In this document: in pieces, positions 1-8,940 of the stretch
Position numbering within the stretch: position 1 is the stretch's first letter
How the letters are laid out: each line of letters opens with the position of its first letter
DNA from: Auanema rhodensis
Lineage: Eukaryota; Nematoda; Chromadorea; Rhabditida; Rhabditidae
Reading direction: 5' to 3'
Assembly: GCA_964057225.1 (NCBI GenBank)
Contig: OZ059900.1
Span: 22,831,638 to 22,895,637, forward strand
DNA: 64,000 nucleotides
Notes under the pieces: model-generated
The model's database searches: none
What the model was told of the DNA's origin: nothing
What the model saw: the letters and a program-made list of their open reading frames with translations, nothing else
Program-made: the position numbers and the translations under genes

Positions 1-10
1 GCATATTCTG

Positions 11-23
11 AGGGCACGCCCCT
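11..23. repeat. GC-rich short dyad (example in M1)
   Basis: GGGC-AC-GCCC (12-21) and the overlapping AGGG-CACGC-CCCT (11-23) sit in the only clearly GC-rich stretch of an AT-rich unit. The stretch is nearly invariant in tracts I to VI; the exceptions I noticed are CTGATGGC in unit 10306 and C at 23302. In tract VII it is altered to CGCTCC or GGGAACGCC. Confidence 0.75.
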
Positions 24-54
24 TATGGCTAATATTGATTTAAACGATTTTTGT

Positions 55-62
55 TCATATGA
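55..62. repeat. 8-bp palindrome TCATATGA (example in M1)
   Basis: Perfect palindrome present at this relative position in essentially every monomer. I saw it broken only in the unit at 63611, which still has TCATATGA but is followed by ATCG instead of GTCG. It is short, and significance is unproven. Confidence 0.7.
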
Positions 63-98
63 GTCGTCAAATGCAACGAATTTCAGCGTGTTACATAC

Positions 99-115
99 TA
101 AAATGAAGCATTTTA
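99..115. repeat. Inverted repeat, 7-bp arms and 3-nt spacer (example in M1)
   Basis: TAAAATG-AAG-CATTTTA can fold into a hairpin. It overlaps a second, alternative one, AGCAT-TTTAC-ATGCT, at 107-121. In the many TATTTT units the closing G-C pair becomes G-T. In CTTAAATG units one A-T pair is lost. It recurs in each monomer at this relative position. Confidence 0.85.
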
Positions 116-148
116 CATGCTGAACACTAGAAAAATACAAAAACACAG

Positions 149-166
149 TATTTCTCATGAGAAATA
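149..166. repeat. 18-bp perfect palindrome (example in M1)
   Basis: TATTTCTCATGAGAAATA reads the same on both strands. It is perfect only in TTTCTC units (for example 1, 6485, 7169, 8258, 10306, 23285 and most ACCACA units). TTTCCC units have one mismatched position pair, TTTTTCCC units two, and CCCAAGAG units lose the centre as well. A dyad of this kind could bind a homodimeric protein or extrude as a short cruciform. No function is shown. Confidence 0.9.
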
Positions 167-176
167 TTTTATTATG

Positions 177-192
177 CTGGAAAACCAGTTTT
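177..192. repeat. Overlapping dyads CTGG-AAAA-CCAG and AAAAC-CA-GTTTT
   Basis: CTGGAAAACCAG (177-188) and AAAACCAGTTTT (181-192) overlap and are kept in nearly all monomers. The GCTGAAAAACC units (29095, 39688, 45151, 46517, 50617, 51301) break the first dyad and keep the second. The 63-bp duplication at 7691 begins within this motif. Confidence 0.75.
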
Positions 193-198
193 TGGAAT

Positions 199-215
199 TT
201 TCGCTGTAAACGAGG
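199..215 (+). other. CENP-B-box-like motif, 8 of 9 key bases (M1)
   Basis: TTTCGCTGTAAACGAGG aligns with the CENP-B box pattern nTTCGnnnnAnnCGGGn and matches eight of the nine fixed bases; the mismatch is A for the second G of CGGG. The majority monomer has CAAG here and matches seven of nine. CENP-B is established in mammals. In other groups only similar motifs have been proposed. An 8-of-9 match on either strand of a 342-bp unit is expected by chance at a few percent, so this is suggestive only. Confidence 0.4.
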
Positions 216-382
216 TTTTGACTTACGATTTCATGTGTTCAAACTCATGCAATGTCAATGAAACCTAGCTCAAAATTGTTTGTACAACGTCTAGTTCCAC
301 TTTCACGACAAAAAAACAGGGGTTAGAAAATTAAGGAAATTAGCATATTCTGAGGGCACGCCCCTTATGGCTAATATTGATT

Positions 383-392
383 AAATCGATTT
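383..392. repeat. 10-bp palindrome AAATCGATTT (example in M2)
   Basis: A perfect 10-bp palindrome present in most monomers at relative position 41-50. It is absent in the nine GATTTAAACG or GATTTAATCG units (1, 1367, 2732, 3756, 5121, 7169, 8258, 24653, 34221), in the two ATCGACTTTT units (14746, 17821) and in the ATCGCTTTTT unit (12014). Confidence 0.8.
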
Positions 393-1024
393 TTGTTCAT
401 ATGAGTAGTCAAATGCAACGAATTTCAGCGTGTTACATACTAAAATGAAGCATTTCACATGCTGAACACTAAAAAAATACAAAAACACAGTATTTCCCAT
501 GAGAAATATTTTATTATGCTGGAAAACCAGTTTTTGGAAATTTCGCTGTAAACAAGGTTTGACTTACGATTTCATGTGTTCAAACTCATGCAATGTCAAT
601 GAAACCTAGCTCAAAATTGTTCGTACAACGTCTAGTTCCACTTTCACGACAAAAAAACAGGGGTTAGAAAATTTAGGAAATTAGCATATTCTGAGGGCAC
701 GCCCCTTATGGCTAATATTGATTAAATCGATTTTTGTTCATATGAGTCGTCAAATGCAACGAATTTCAGCGTGTTACATACTAAAATGAAGCATTTTACA
801 TGCTGAACATTAGAAAAATACAAAAACACAGTTTTTCCCATGAGAAATATTTTATTATGCTGGAAAACCAGTTTTTGGAAATTTCGCTGTAAACAAGGTT
901 TGACTTACGATTTCATGTGTTCAAACTCATGCAATGTCAATGAAACCTAGCTCAAAATTGTTCGTACAACGTCTAGTTCCACTTTCACGACAAAAAAACA
1001 GGGGTTAGAAAATTTAGGAAATTA

Positions 1025-3413
1025 GCATATTCTGAGGGCACGCCCCTTATGGCTAATATTGATTAAATCGATTTTTGTTCATATGAGTCGTCAAATGCAA
1101 CGAATTTCAGCGTGTTACATACTGAAATGAAGTATTTTACATGCTGAACACTAGAAAAATACAAAAACACAGTATTTCCCATGAGAAATATTTTATTATG
1201 CTGGAAAACCAGTTTTTGGAAATTTCGCTGTAAACAAGGTTTTGACTTACGATTTCATGTGTTCAAACTCATGCAATGTCAATGAAACCTAGCTCAAAAT
1301 TGTTTGTACAACGTCTAGTTCCACTTTCACGACAAAAAAACAGGGGTTAGAAAATTAAGGAAATTAGCATATTCTGAGGGCACGCCCCTTATGGCTAATA
1401 TTGATTTAAACGATTTTTGTTCATATGAGTAGTCAAATGCAACGAATTTCAGCGTGTTACATACTAAAATGAAGCATTTCACATGCTGAACACTAGAAAA
1501 ATACAAAAACACAGTATTTCCCATGAGAAATATTTTATTATGCTGGAAAACCAGTTTTTGGAAATTTCGCTGTAAACAAGGTTTGACTTACGATTTCATG
1601 TGTTCAAACTCATGCAATGTCAATGAAACCTAGCTCAAAATTGTTCGTACAACGTCTAGTTCCACTTTCACGACAAAAAAACAGGGGTTAGAAAATTTAG
1701 GAAATTAGCATATTCTGAGGGCACGCCCCTTATGGCTAATATTGATTAAATCGATTTTTGTTCATATGAGTCGTCAAATGCAACGAATTTCAGCGTGTTA
1801 CATACTAAAATGAAGCATTTTACATGCTGAACATTAGAAAAATACAAAAACACAGTTTTTCCCATGAGAAATATTTTATTATGCTGGAAAACCAGTTTTT
1901 GGAAATTTCGCTGTAAACAAGGTTTGACTTACGATTTCATGTGTTCAAACTCATGCAATGTCAATGAAACCTAGCTCAAAATTGTTCGTACAACGTCTAG
2001 TTCCACTTTCACGACAAAAAAACAGGGGTTAGAAAATTTAGGAAATTAGCATATTCTGAGGGCACGCCCCTTATGGCTAATATTGATTAAATCGATTTTT
2101 GTTCATATGAGTCGTCAAATGCAACGAATTTCAGCGTGTTACATACTAAAATGAAGTATTTTACATGCTGAACACTAGAAAAATACAAAAACACAGTATT
2201 TCCCATGAGAAATATTTTATTATGCTGGAAAACCAGTTTTTGGACATTTCGCTGTAAACAAGGTTTTGACTTACGATTTCATGTGTTCAAACTCATGCAA
2301 TGTCAATGAAACCTAGCTCAAAATTGTTCCTACAACGTCTAGTTCCACTTTCACGACAAAAAACAGGGGTTAGAAAATTAAGGAAATTAGCATATTCTGA
2401 GGGCACGCCCCTTATGGCTAATATTGATTAAATCGATTTTTGTTCATATGAGTCGTCAAATGCAACGAATTTCAGCGTGTTACATACTAAAATGAAGCAT
2501 TTTACATGCTGAACATTAGAAAAATAAAAAAACACAGTTTTTCCCATGAGAAATATTTTATTATGCTGGAAAACCAGTTTTTGGAAATTTCGCTGTAAAC
2601 AAGGTTTTGACTTACGATTTCATGTGTTCAAACTCATGCAATGTCAATGAAACCTAGCTCAAAATTGTTCGTACAACGTCTAGTTCCACTTTCACGACAA
2701 AAAAACAGGGGTTAGAAAATTAAGGAAATTAGCATATTCTGAGGGCACGCCCCTTATGGCTAATATTGATTTAAACGATTTTTGTTCATATGAGTAGTCA
2801 AATGCAACGAATTTCAGCGTGTTACATACTAAAATGAAGCATTTCACATGCTGAACACTAGAAAAATACAAAAACACAGTATTTCCCATGAGAAATATTT
2901 TATTATGCTGGAAAACCAGTTTTTGGAAATTTCGCTGTAAACAAGGTTTGACTTACGATTTCATGTGTTCAAACTCATGCAATGTCAATGAAACCTAGCT
3001 CAAAATTGTTCGTACAACGTCTAGTTCCACTTTCACGACAAAAAAACAGGGGTTAGAAAATTTAGGAAATTAGCATATTCTGAGGGCACGCCCCTTATGG
3101 CTAATATTGATTAAATCGATTTTTGTTCATATGAGTCGTCAAATGCAACGAATTTCAGCGTGTTACATACTAAAATGAAGCATTTTACATGCTGAACATT
3201 AGAAAAATACAAAAACACAGTTTTTCCCATGAGAAATATTTTATTATGCTGGAAAACCAGTTTTTGGAAATTTCGCTGTAAACAAGGTTTGACTTACGAT
3301 TTCATGTGTTCAAACTCATGCAATGTCAATGAAACCTAGCTCAAAATTGTTCGTACAACGTCTAGTTCCACTTTCACGACAAAAAAACAGGGGTTAGAAA
3401 ATTTAGGAAATTA
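1025..3413 (+). repeat. 7-monomer HOR copy A (2389 bp)
   Basis: Seven monomers starting at 1025, 1367, 1708, 2049, 2390, 2732 and 3073. The copy is recognised by the lone CTGAAATGAAGTATT unit at its head and the GGACATTTCG unit in fourth place. It is directly followed by copy B, with no difference that I could see. Confidence 0.88.
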
Positions 3414-5802
3414 GCATATTCTGAGGGCACGCCCCTTATGGCTAATATTGATTAAATCGATTTTTGTTCATATGAGTCGTCAAATGCAACGAATTTCAGC
3501 GTGTTACATACTGAAATGAAGTATTTTACATGCTGAACACTAGAAAAATACAAAAACACAGTATTTCCCATGAGAAATATTTTATTATGCTGGAAAACCA
3601 GTTTTTGGAAATTTCGCTGTAAACAAGGTTTTGACTTACGATTTCATGTGTTCAAACTCATGCAATGTCAATGAAACCTAGCTCAAAATTGTTTGTACAA
3701 CGTCTAGTTCCACTTTCACGACAAAAAAACAGGGGTTAGAAAATTAAGGAAATTAGCATATTCTGAGGGCACGCCCCTTATGGCTAATATTGATTTAAAC
3801 GATTTTTGTTCATATGAGTAGTCAAATGCAACGAATTTCAGCGTGTTACATACTAAAATGAAGCATTTCACATGCTGAACACTAGAAAAATACAAAAACA
3901 CAGTATTTCCCATGAGAAATATTTTATTATGCTGGAAAACCAGTTTTTGGAAATTTCGCTGTAAACAAGGTTTGACTTACGATTTCATGTGTTCAAACTC
4001 ATGCAATGTCAATGAAACCTAGCTCAAAATTGTTCGTACAACGTCTAGTTCCACTTTCACGACAAAAAAACAGGGGTTAGAAAATTTAGGAAATTAGCAT
4101 ATTCTGAGGGCACGCCCCTTATGGCTAATATTGATTAAATCGATTTTTGTTCATATGAGTCGTCAAATGCAACGAATTTCAGCGTGTTACATACTAAAAT
4201 GAAGCATTTTACATGCTGAACATTAGAAAAATACAAAAACACAGTTTTTCCCATGAGAAATATTTTATTATGCTGGAAAACCAGTTTTTGGAAATTTCGC
4301 TGTAAACAAGGTTTGACTTACGATTTCATGTGTTCAAACTCATGCAATGTCAATGAAACCTAGCTCAAAATTGTTCGTACAACGTCTAGTTCCACTTTCA
4401 CGACAAAAAAACAGGGGTTAGAAAATTTAGGAAATTAGCATATTCTGAGGGCACGCCCCTTATGGCTAATATTGATTAAATCGATTTTTGTTCATATGAG
4501 TCGTCAAATGCAACGAATTTCAGCGTGTTACATACTAAAATGAAGTATTTTACATGCTGAACACTAGAAAAATACAAAAACACAGTATTTCCCATGAGAA
4601 ATATTTTATTATGCTGGAAAACCAGTTTTTGGACATTTCGCTGTAAACAAGGTTTTGACTTACGATTTCATGTGTTCAAACTCATGCAATGTCAATGAAA
4701 CCTAGCTCAAAATTGTTCCTACAACGTCTAGTTCCACTTTCACGACAAAAAACAGGGGTTAGAAAATTAAGGAAATTAGCATATTCTGAGGGCACGCCCC
4801 TTATGGCTAATATTGATTAAATCGATTTTTGTTCATATGAGTCGTCAAATGCAACGAATTTCAGCGTGTTACATACTAAAATGAAGCATTTTACATGCTG
4901 AACATTAGAAAAATAAAAAAACACAGTTTTTCCCATGAGAAATATTTTATTATGCTGGAAAACCAGTTTTTGGAAATTTCGCTGTAAACAAGGTTTTGAC
5001 TTACGATTTCATGTGTTCAAACTCATGCAATGTCAATGAAACCTAGCTCAAAATTGTTCGTACAACGTCTAGTTCCACTTTCACGACAAAAAAACAGGGG
5101 TTAGAAAATTAAGGAAATTAGCATATTCTGAGGGCACGCCCCTTATGGCTAATATTGATTTAAACGATTTTTGTTCATATGAGTAGTCAAATGCAACGAA
5201 TTTCAGCGTGTTACATACTAAAATGAAGCATTTCACATGCTGAACACTAGAAAAATACAAAAACACAGTATTTCCCATGAGAAATATTTTATTATGCTGG
5301 AAAACCAGTTTTTGGAAATTTCGCTGTAAACAAGGTTTGACTTACGATTTCATGTGTTCAAACTCATGCAATGTCAATGAAACCTAGCTCAAAATTGTTC
5401 GTACAACGTCTAGTTCCACTTTCACGACAAAAAAACAGGGGTTAGAAAATTTAGGAAATTAGCATATTCTGAGGGCACGCCCCTTATGGCTAATATTGAT
5501 TAAATCGATTTTTGTTCATATGAGTCGTCAAATGCAACGAATTTCAGCGTGTTACATACTAAAATGAAGCATTTTACATGCTGAACATTAGAAAAATACA
5601 AAAACACAGTTTTTCCCATGAGAAATATTTTATTATGCTGGAAAACCAGTTTTTGGAAATTTCGCTGTAAACAAGGTTTGACTTACGATTTCATGTGTTC
5701 AAACTCATGCAATGTCAATGAAACCTAGCTCAAAATTGTTCGTACAACGTCTAGTTCCACTTTCACGACAAAAAAACAGGGGTTAGAAAATTTAGGAAAT
5801 TA
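3414..5802 (+). repeat. 7-monomer HOR copy B (2389 bp)
   Basis: Seven monomers starting at 3414, 3756, 4097, 4438, 4779, 5121 and 5462, in the same type order as 1025-3413. The next unit (5803) is a GGACATTTCG type, not the CTGAAATG type expected for a third copy. The regular repeat therefore breaks by a skip to the fourth position of the cycle. Confidence 0.88.
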
Positions 5803-7366
5803 GCATATTCTGAGGGCACGCCCCTTATGGCTAATATTGATTAAATCGATTTTTGTTCATATGAGTCGTCAAATGCAACGAATTTCAGCGTGTTACATAC
5901 TAAAATGAAGTATTTTACATGCTGAACACTAGAAAAATACAAAAACACAGTATTTCCCATGAGAAATATTTTATTATGCTGGAAAACCAGTTTTTGGACA
6001 TTTCGCTGTAAACAAGGTTTTGACTTACGATTTCATGTGTTCAAACTCATGCAATGTCAATGAAACCTAGCTCAAAATTGTTCCTACAACGTCTAGTTCC
6101 ACTTTCACGACAAAAAACAGGGGTTAGAAAATTAAGGAAATTAGCATATTCTGAGGGCACGCCCCTTATGGCTAATATTGATTAAATCGATTTTTGTTCA
6201 TATGAGTCGTCAAATGCAACGAATTTCAGCGTGTTACATACTAAAATGAAGCATTTTACATGCTGAACATTAGAAAAATACAAAAACACAGTTTTTCCCA
6301 TGAGAAATATTTTATTATGCTGGAAAACCAGTTTTTGGAAATTTCGCTGTAAACAAGGTTTTGACTTACGATTTCATGTGTTCAAACTCATGCAATGTCA
6401 ATGAAACCTAGCTCAAAATTGTTCCTACAACGTCTAGTTCCACTTTCACGACAAAAAACAGGGGTTAGAAAATTAAGGAAATTAGCATATTCTGAGGGCA
6501 CGCCCCTTATGGCTAATATTGATTAAATCGATTTTTGTTCATATGAGTCGTCAAATGCAACGAATTTCAGCGTGTTACATACTTAAATGAAGCATTTTAC
6601 ATGCTGAACACTAGAAAAATACAAAAACACAGTATTTCTCATGAGAAATATTTTATTATGCTGGAAAACCAGTTTTTGGAAATTTCGCTGTAAACAAGGT
6701 TTTCACTTACGATTTCATGTGTTCAAACTCATGCAATGTCAATGAAACCTAGCTCAAAATTTTTTGTACAACGTCTAGTTCCACTTTCACGACAAAAAAA
6801 CAGGGGTTAGAAAATTAAGGAAATTAGCATATTCTGAGGGCACGCCCCTTATGGCTAATATTGATTAAATCGATTTTTGTTCATATGAGTAGTCAAATGC
6901 AACGAATTTCAGCGTGTTACATACTAAAATGAAGCATTTCACATGCTGAACACTAGAAAAATACAAAAACACAGTATTTCCCATGAGAAATATTTTATTA
7001 TGCTGGAAAACCAGTTTTTGGAAATTTCGCTGTAAACAAGGTTTTGACTTACGATTTCATGTGTTCAAACTCATGCAATGTCAATGAAACCTAGCTCAAA
7101 ATTGTTTGTACAACGTCTAGTTCCACTTTCACGACAAAAAAACAGGGGTTAGAAAATTAAGGAAATTAGCATATTCTGAGGGCACGCCCCTTATGGCTAA
7201 TATTGATTTAAACGATTTTTGTTCATATGAGTCGTCAAATGCAACGAATTTCAGCGTGTTACATACTAAAATGAAGCATTTTACATGCTGAACACTAGAA
7301 ATATACAAAAACACAGTATTTCTCATGAGAAATATTTTATTATGCTGGAAAACCAGTTTTTGGAAT

Positions 7367-7383
7367 TTTCGCTGTAAACGAGG
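7367..7383 (+). other. CENP-B-box-like motif, 8 of 9 (M22)
   Basis: Same 17 bases as in M1, at the same relative position of the unit starting at 7169. Confidence 0.4.
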
Positions 7384-7708
7384 TTTTGACTTACGATTTC
7401 ATGTGTTCAAACTCATGCAATGTCAATGAAACCTAGCTCAAAATTGTTTGTACAACGTTTAGTTCCACTTTCACGACAAAAAAACAGGGGTTAGAAAATT
7501 AAGGAAATTAGCATATTCTGAGGGCACGCCCCTTATGGCTAATATTGATTAAATCGATTTTTGTTCATATGAGTAGTCAAATGCAACGAATTTCAGCGTG
7601 TTACATACTAAAATGAAGCATTTTACATGCTGAACACTAGAAAAATACAAAAACACAGTATTTCTCATGAGAAATATTTTATTATGCTGGAAAACCAGTT
7701 TTTGGAAT

Positions 7709-7725
7709 TTTCGCTGTAAACGAGG
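7709..7725 (+). other. CENP-B-box-like motif, 8 of 9 (M23, first copy)
   Basis: Same 17 bases within the first copy of the 63-bp duplication in the 405-bp unit. Confidence 0.4.
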
Positions 7726-7771
7726 TTTTGACTTACGATTTCATGTGTTCAAAAAAACCAGTTTTTGGAAT

Positions 7772-7788
7772 TTTCGCTGTAAACGAGG
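7772..7788 (+). other. CENP-B-box-like motif, 8 of 9 (M23, second copy)
   Basis: Second copy, created by the 63-bp duplication, so two motifs lie 63 bp apart in one monomer. Confidence 0.4.
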
Positions 7789-8455
7789 TTTTGACTTACG
7801 ATTTCATGTGTTCAAACTCATGCAATGTCAATGAAACCTAGCTCAAAATTGTTTGTACAACGTCTAGTTCCACTTTCACGACAAAAAAACAGGGGTTAGA
7901 AAATTAAGGAAATTAGCATATTCTGAGGGCACGCCCCTTATGGCTAATATTGATTAAATCGATTTTTGTTCATATGAGTAGTCAAATGCAACGAATTTCA
8001 GCGTGTTACATACTAAAATGAAGCATTTCACATGCTGAACACTAGAAAAATACAAAAACACAGTATTTCCCATGAGAAATATTTTATTATGCTGGAAAAC
8101 CAGTTTTTGGAAATTTCGCTGTAAACAAGGTTTTGACTTACGATTTCATGTGTTCAAACTCATGCAATGTCAATGAAACCTAGCTCAAAATTGTTTGTAC
8201 AACGTCTAGTTCCACTTTCACGACAAAAAAACAGGGGTTAGAAAATTAAGGAAATTAGCATATTCTGAGGGCACGCCCCTTATGGCTAATATTGATTTAA
8301 ACGATTTTTGTTCATATGAGTCGTCAAATGCAACGAATTTCAGCGTGTTACATACTAAAATGAAGCATTTTACATGCTGAACACTAGAAAAATACAAAAA
8401 CACAGTATTTCTCATGAGAAATATTTTATTATGCTGGAAAACCAGTTTTTGGAAT

Positions 8456-8472
8456 TTTCGCTGTAAACGAGG
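8456..8472 (+). other. CENP-B-box-like motif, 8 of 9 (M25)
   Basis: Same 17 bases in the unit starting at 8258. This is the last AACGAGG copy in the window; all units to its right carry AACAAGG. Confidence 0.4.
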
Positions 8473-8940
8473 TTTTGACTTACGATTTCATGTGTTCAAA
8501 CTCATGCAATGTCAATGAAACCTAGCTCAAAATTGTTTGTACAACGTCTAGTTCCACTTTCACGACAAAAAAACAGGGGTTAGAAAATTAAGGAAATTAG
8601 CATATTCTGAGGGCACGCCCCTTATGGCTAATATTGATTAAATCGATTTTTGTTCATATGAGTAGTCAAATGCAACGAATTTCAGCGTGTTACATACTAA
8701 AATGAAGCATTTCACATGCTGAACACTAGAAAAATACAAAAACACAGTATTTCCCATGAGAAATATTTTATTATGCTGGAAAACCAGTTTTTGGAAATTT
8801 CGCTGTAAACAAGGTTTGACTTACGATTTCATGTGTTCAAACTCATGCAATGTCAATGAAACCTAGCTCAAAATTGTTCGTACAACGTCTAGTTCCACTT
8901 TCACGACAAAAAAACAGGGGTTAGAAAATTTAGGAAATTA

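Larger units (their letters stand above)
1..342 (+). repeat. Reference monomer M1 (342 bp) used for internal coordinates
   Basis: The first complete unit serves as the map for the others. Within it: a GC-rich block with a small dyad at 11-23; TCATATGA palindrome at 55-62; inverted repeat at 99-115; two A5 runs around 131-142; 18-bp palindrome at 149-166; overlapping CTGG/CCAG and AAAAC/GTTTT dyads at 177-192; CENP-B-box-like motif at 199-215; A7 run at 310-316; GGGGTTAG near 319-326. M1 belongs to a minority type shared with the units at 7169, 7511 and 8258, which carry GGAATTTTCG and AACGAGG where the majority carry GGAAATTTCG and AACAAGG. It also reads GATTTAAACG where most units read GATTAAATCG, so the AAATCGATTT palindrome is absent from this copy. 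Confidence 0.95.
473..5901 (+). repeat. Run with exact 2389-bp (7-monomer) periodicity, ~2.3 periods
   Basis: Each base from 473 appears equal to the base 2389 further on. The match breaks at 472/2861 (A versus G) on the left and at 3513/5902 (G versus A) on the right. In between, seven monomer types recur in fixed order. The unit with CTGAAATGAAGTATT (1025, 3414) is followed by a GATTTAAACG unit, a GAACATTAG unit, a GGACATTTCG unit, an AAAATAAAAAAAC unit, then another GATTTAAACG and GAACATTAG pair. The pair occurring twice per repeat implies that the 7-mer grew from shorter 3- and 4-monomer steps (1024 and 1365 bp). I saw no mismatch between periods, which implies very recent duplication. 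Confidence 0.88.
7691..7816 (+). repeat. 63-bp internal tandem duplication
   Basis: The segment from AAAACCAGTTTTTGG through ATGTGTTCAAA is present twice, at 7691-7753 and 7754-7816, with no difference seen. The duplicated segment begins at AAAACCAG and ends at TTCAAA, so only a few A residues of microhomology lie at the junction. It fits replication slippage or microhomology-mediated repair. The copied piece includes the CENP-B-box-like motif, so this monomer holds two. The duplication was not amplified elsewhere in the window. Confidence 0.93.
7511..7915 (+). repeat. Anomalous 405-bp monomer
   Basis: This is the only unit in the window outside the 340-343 bp range. It equals a normal 342-bp unit of the AACGAGG subtype plus 63 extra bases. 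The extra bases are a direct copy of its own middle section (7691-7753 repeated at 7754-7816). Flanking units at 7169 and 7916 have normal length. Confidence 0.95.
1..8940 (+). repeat. Tract I: monomers M1-M26, 7-monomer HOR region
   Basis: Monomer starts: 1, 343, 684, 1025, 1367, 1708, 2049, 2390, 2732, 3073, 3414, 3756, 4097, 4438, 4779, 5121, 5462, 5803, 6144, 6485, 6827, 7169, 7511, 7916, 8258, 8600. The tract is marked by GTAGTC, CATTTCAC, GAACATTAG and AAGGTTTGAC (three T instead of four). Most of these combinations are absent or rare further right. It holds the 2389-bp higher-order repeat and, at its right side, the AACGAGG subtype and the 405-bp monomer. Units 8258-8940 resemble 1-683, which suggests a still longer periodicity that continues left of the window. 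Confidence 0.9.

Noticed and set aside
60-80. Minus-strand CENP-B-box match around ATGCAACGAA
   Set aside because: It matches only about six of nine fixed bases, which is expected by chance in every monomer.
317-326. Telomere-like GGGGTTAG and TTTAGG in each unit
   Set aside because: A single 7-8 base match per 342 bp, not in tandem. This is expected by chance and gives no evidence of telomeric sequence.
1-342. Human or primate alpha satellite dimer, because 342 = 2 x 171
   Set aside because: The unit shows no recognisable alpha-satellite motif, and its two halves do not align with each other beyond scattered short matches.
2520-2535. AATAAA in the unit at 2390 (and 4779) as a polyadenylation signal
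   Set aside because: A single C to A change in an A-rich stretch creates it. There is no associated transcript unit or downstream element.
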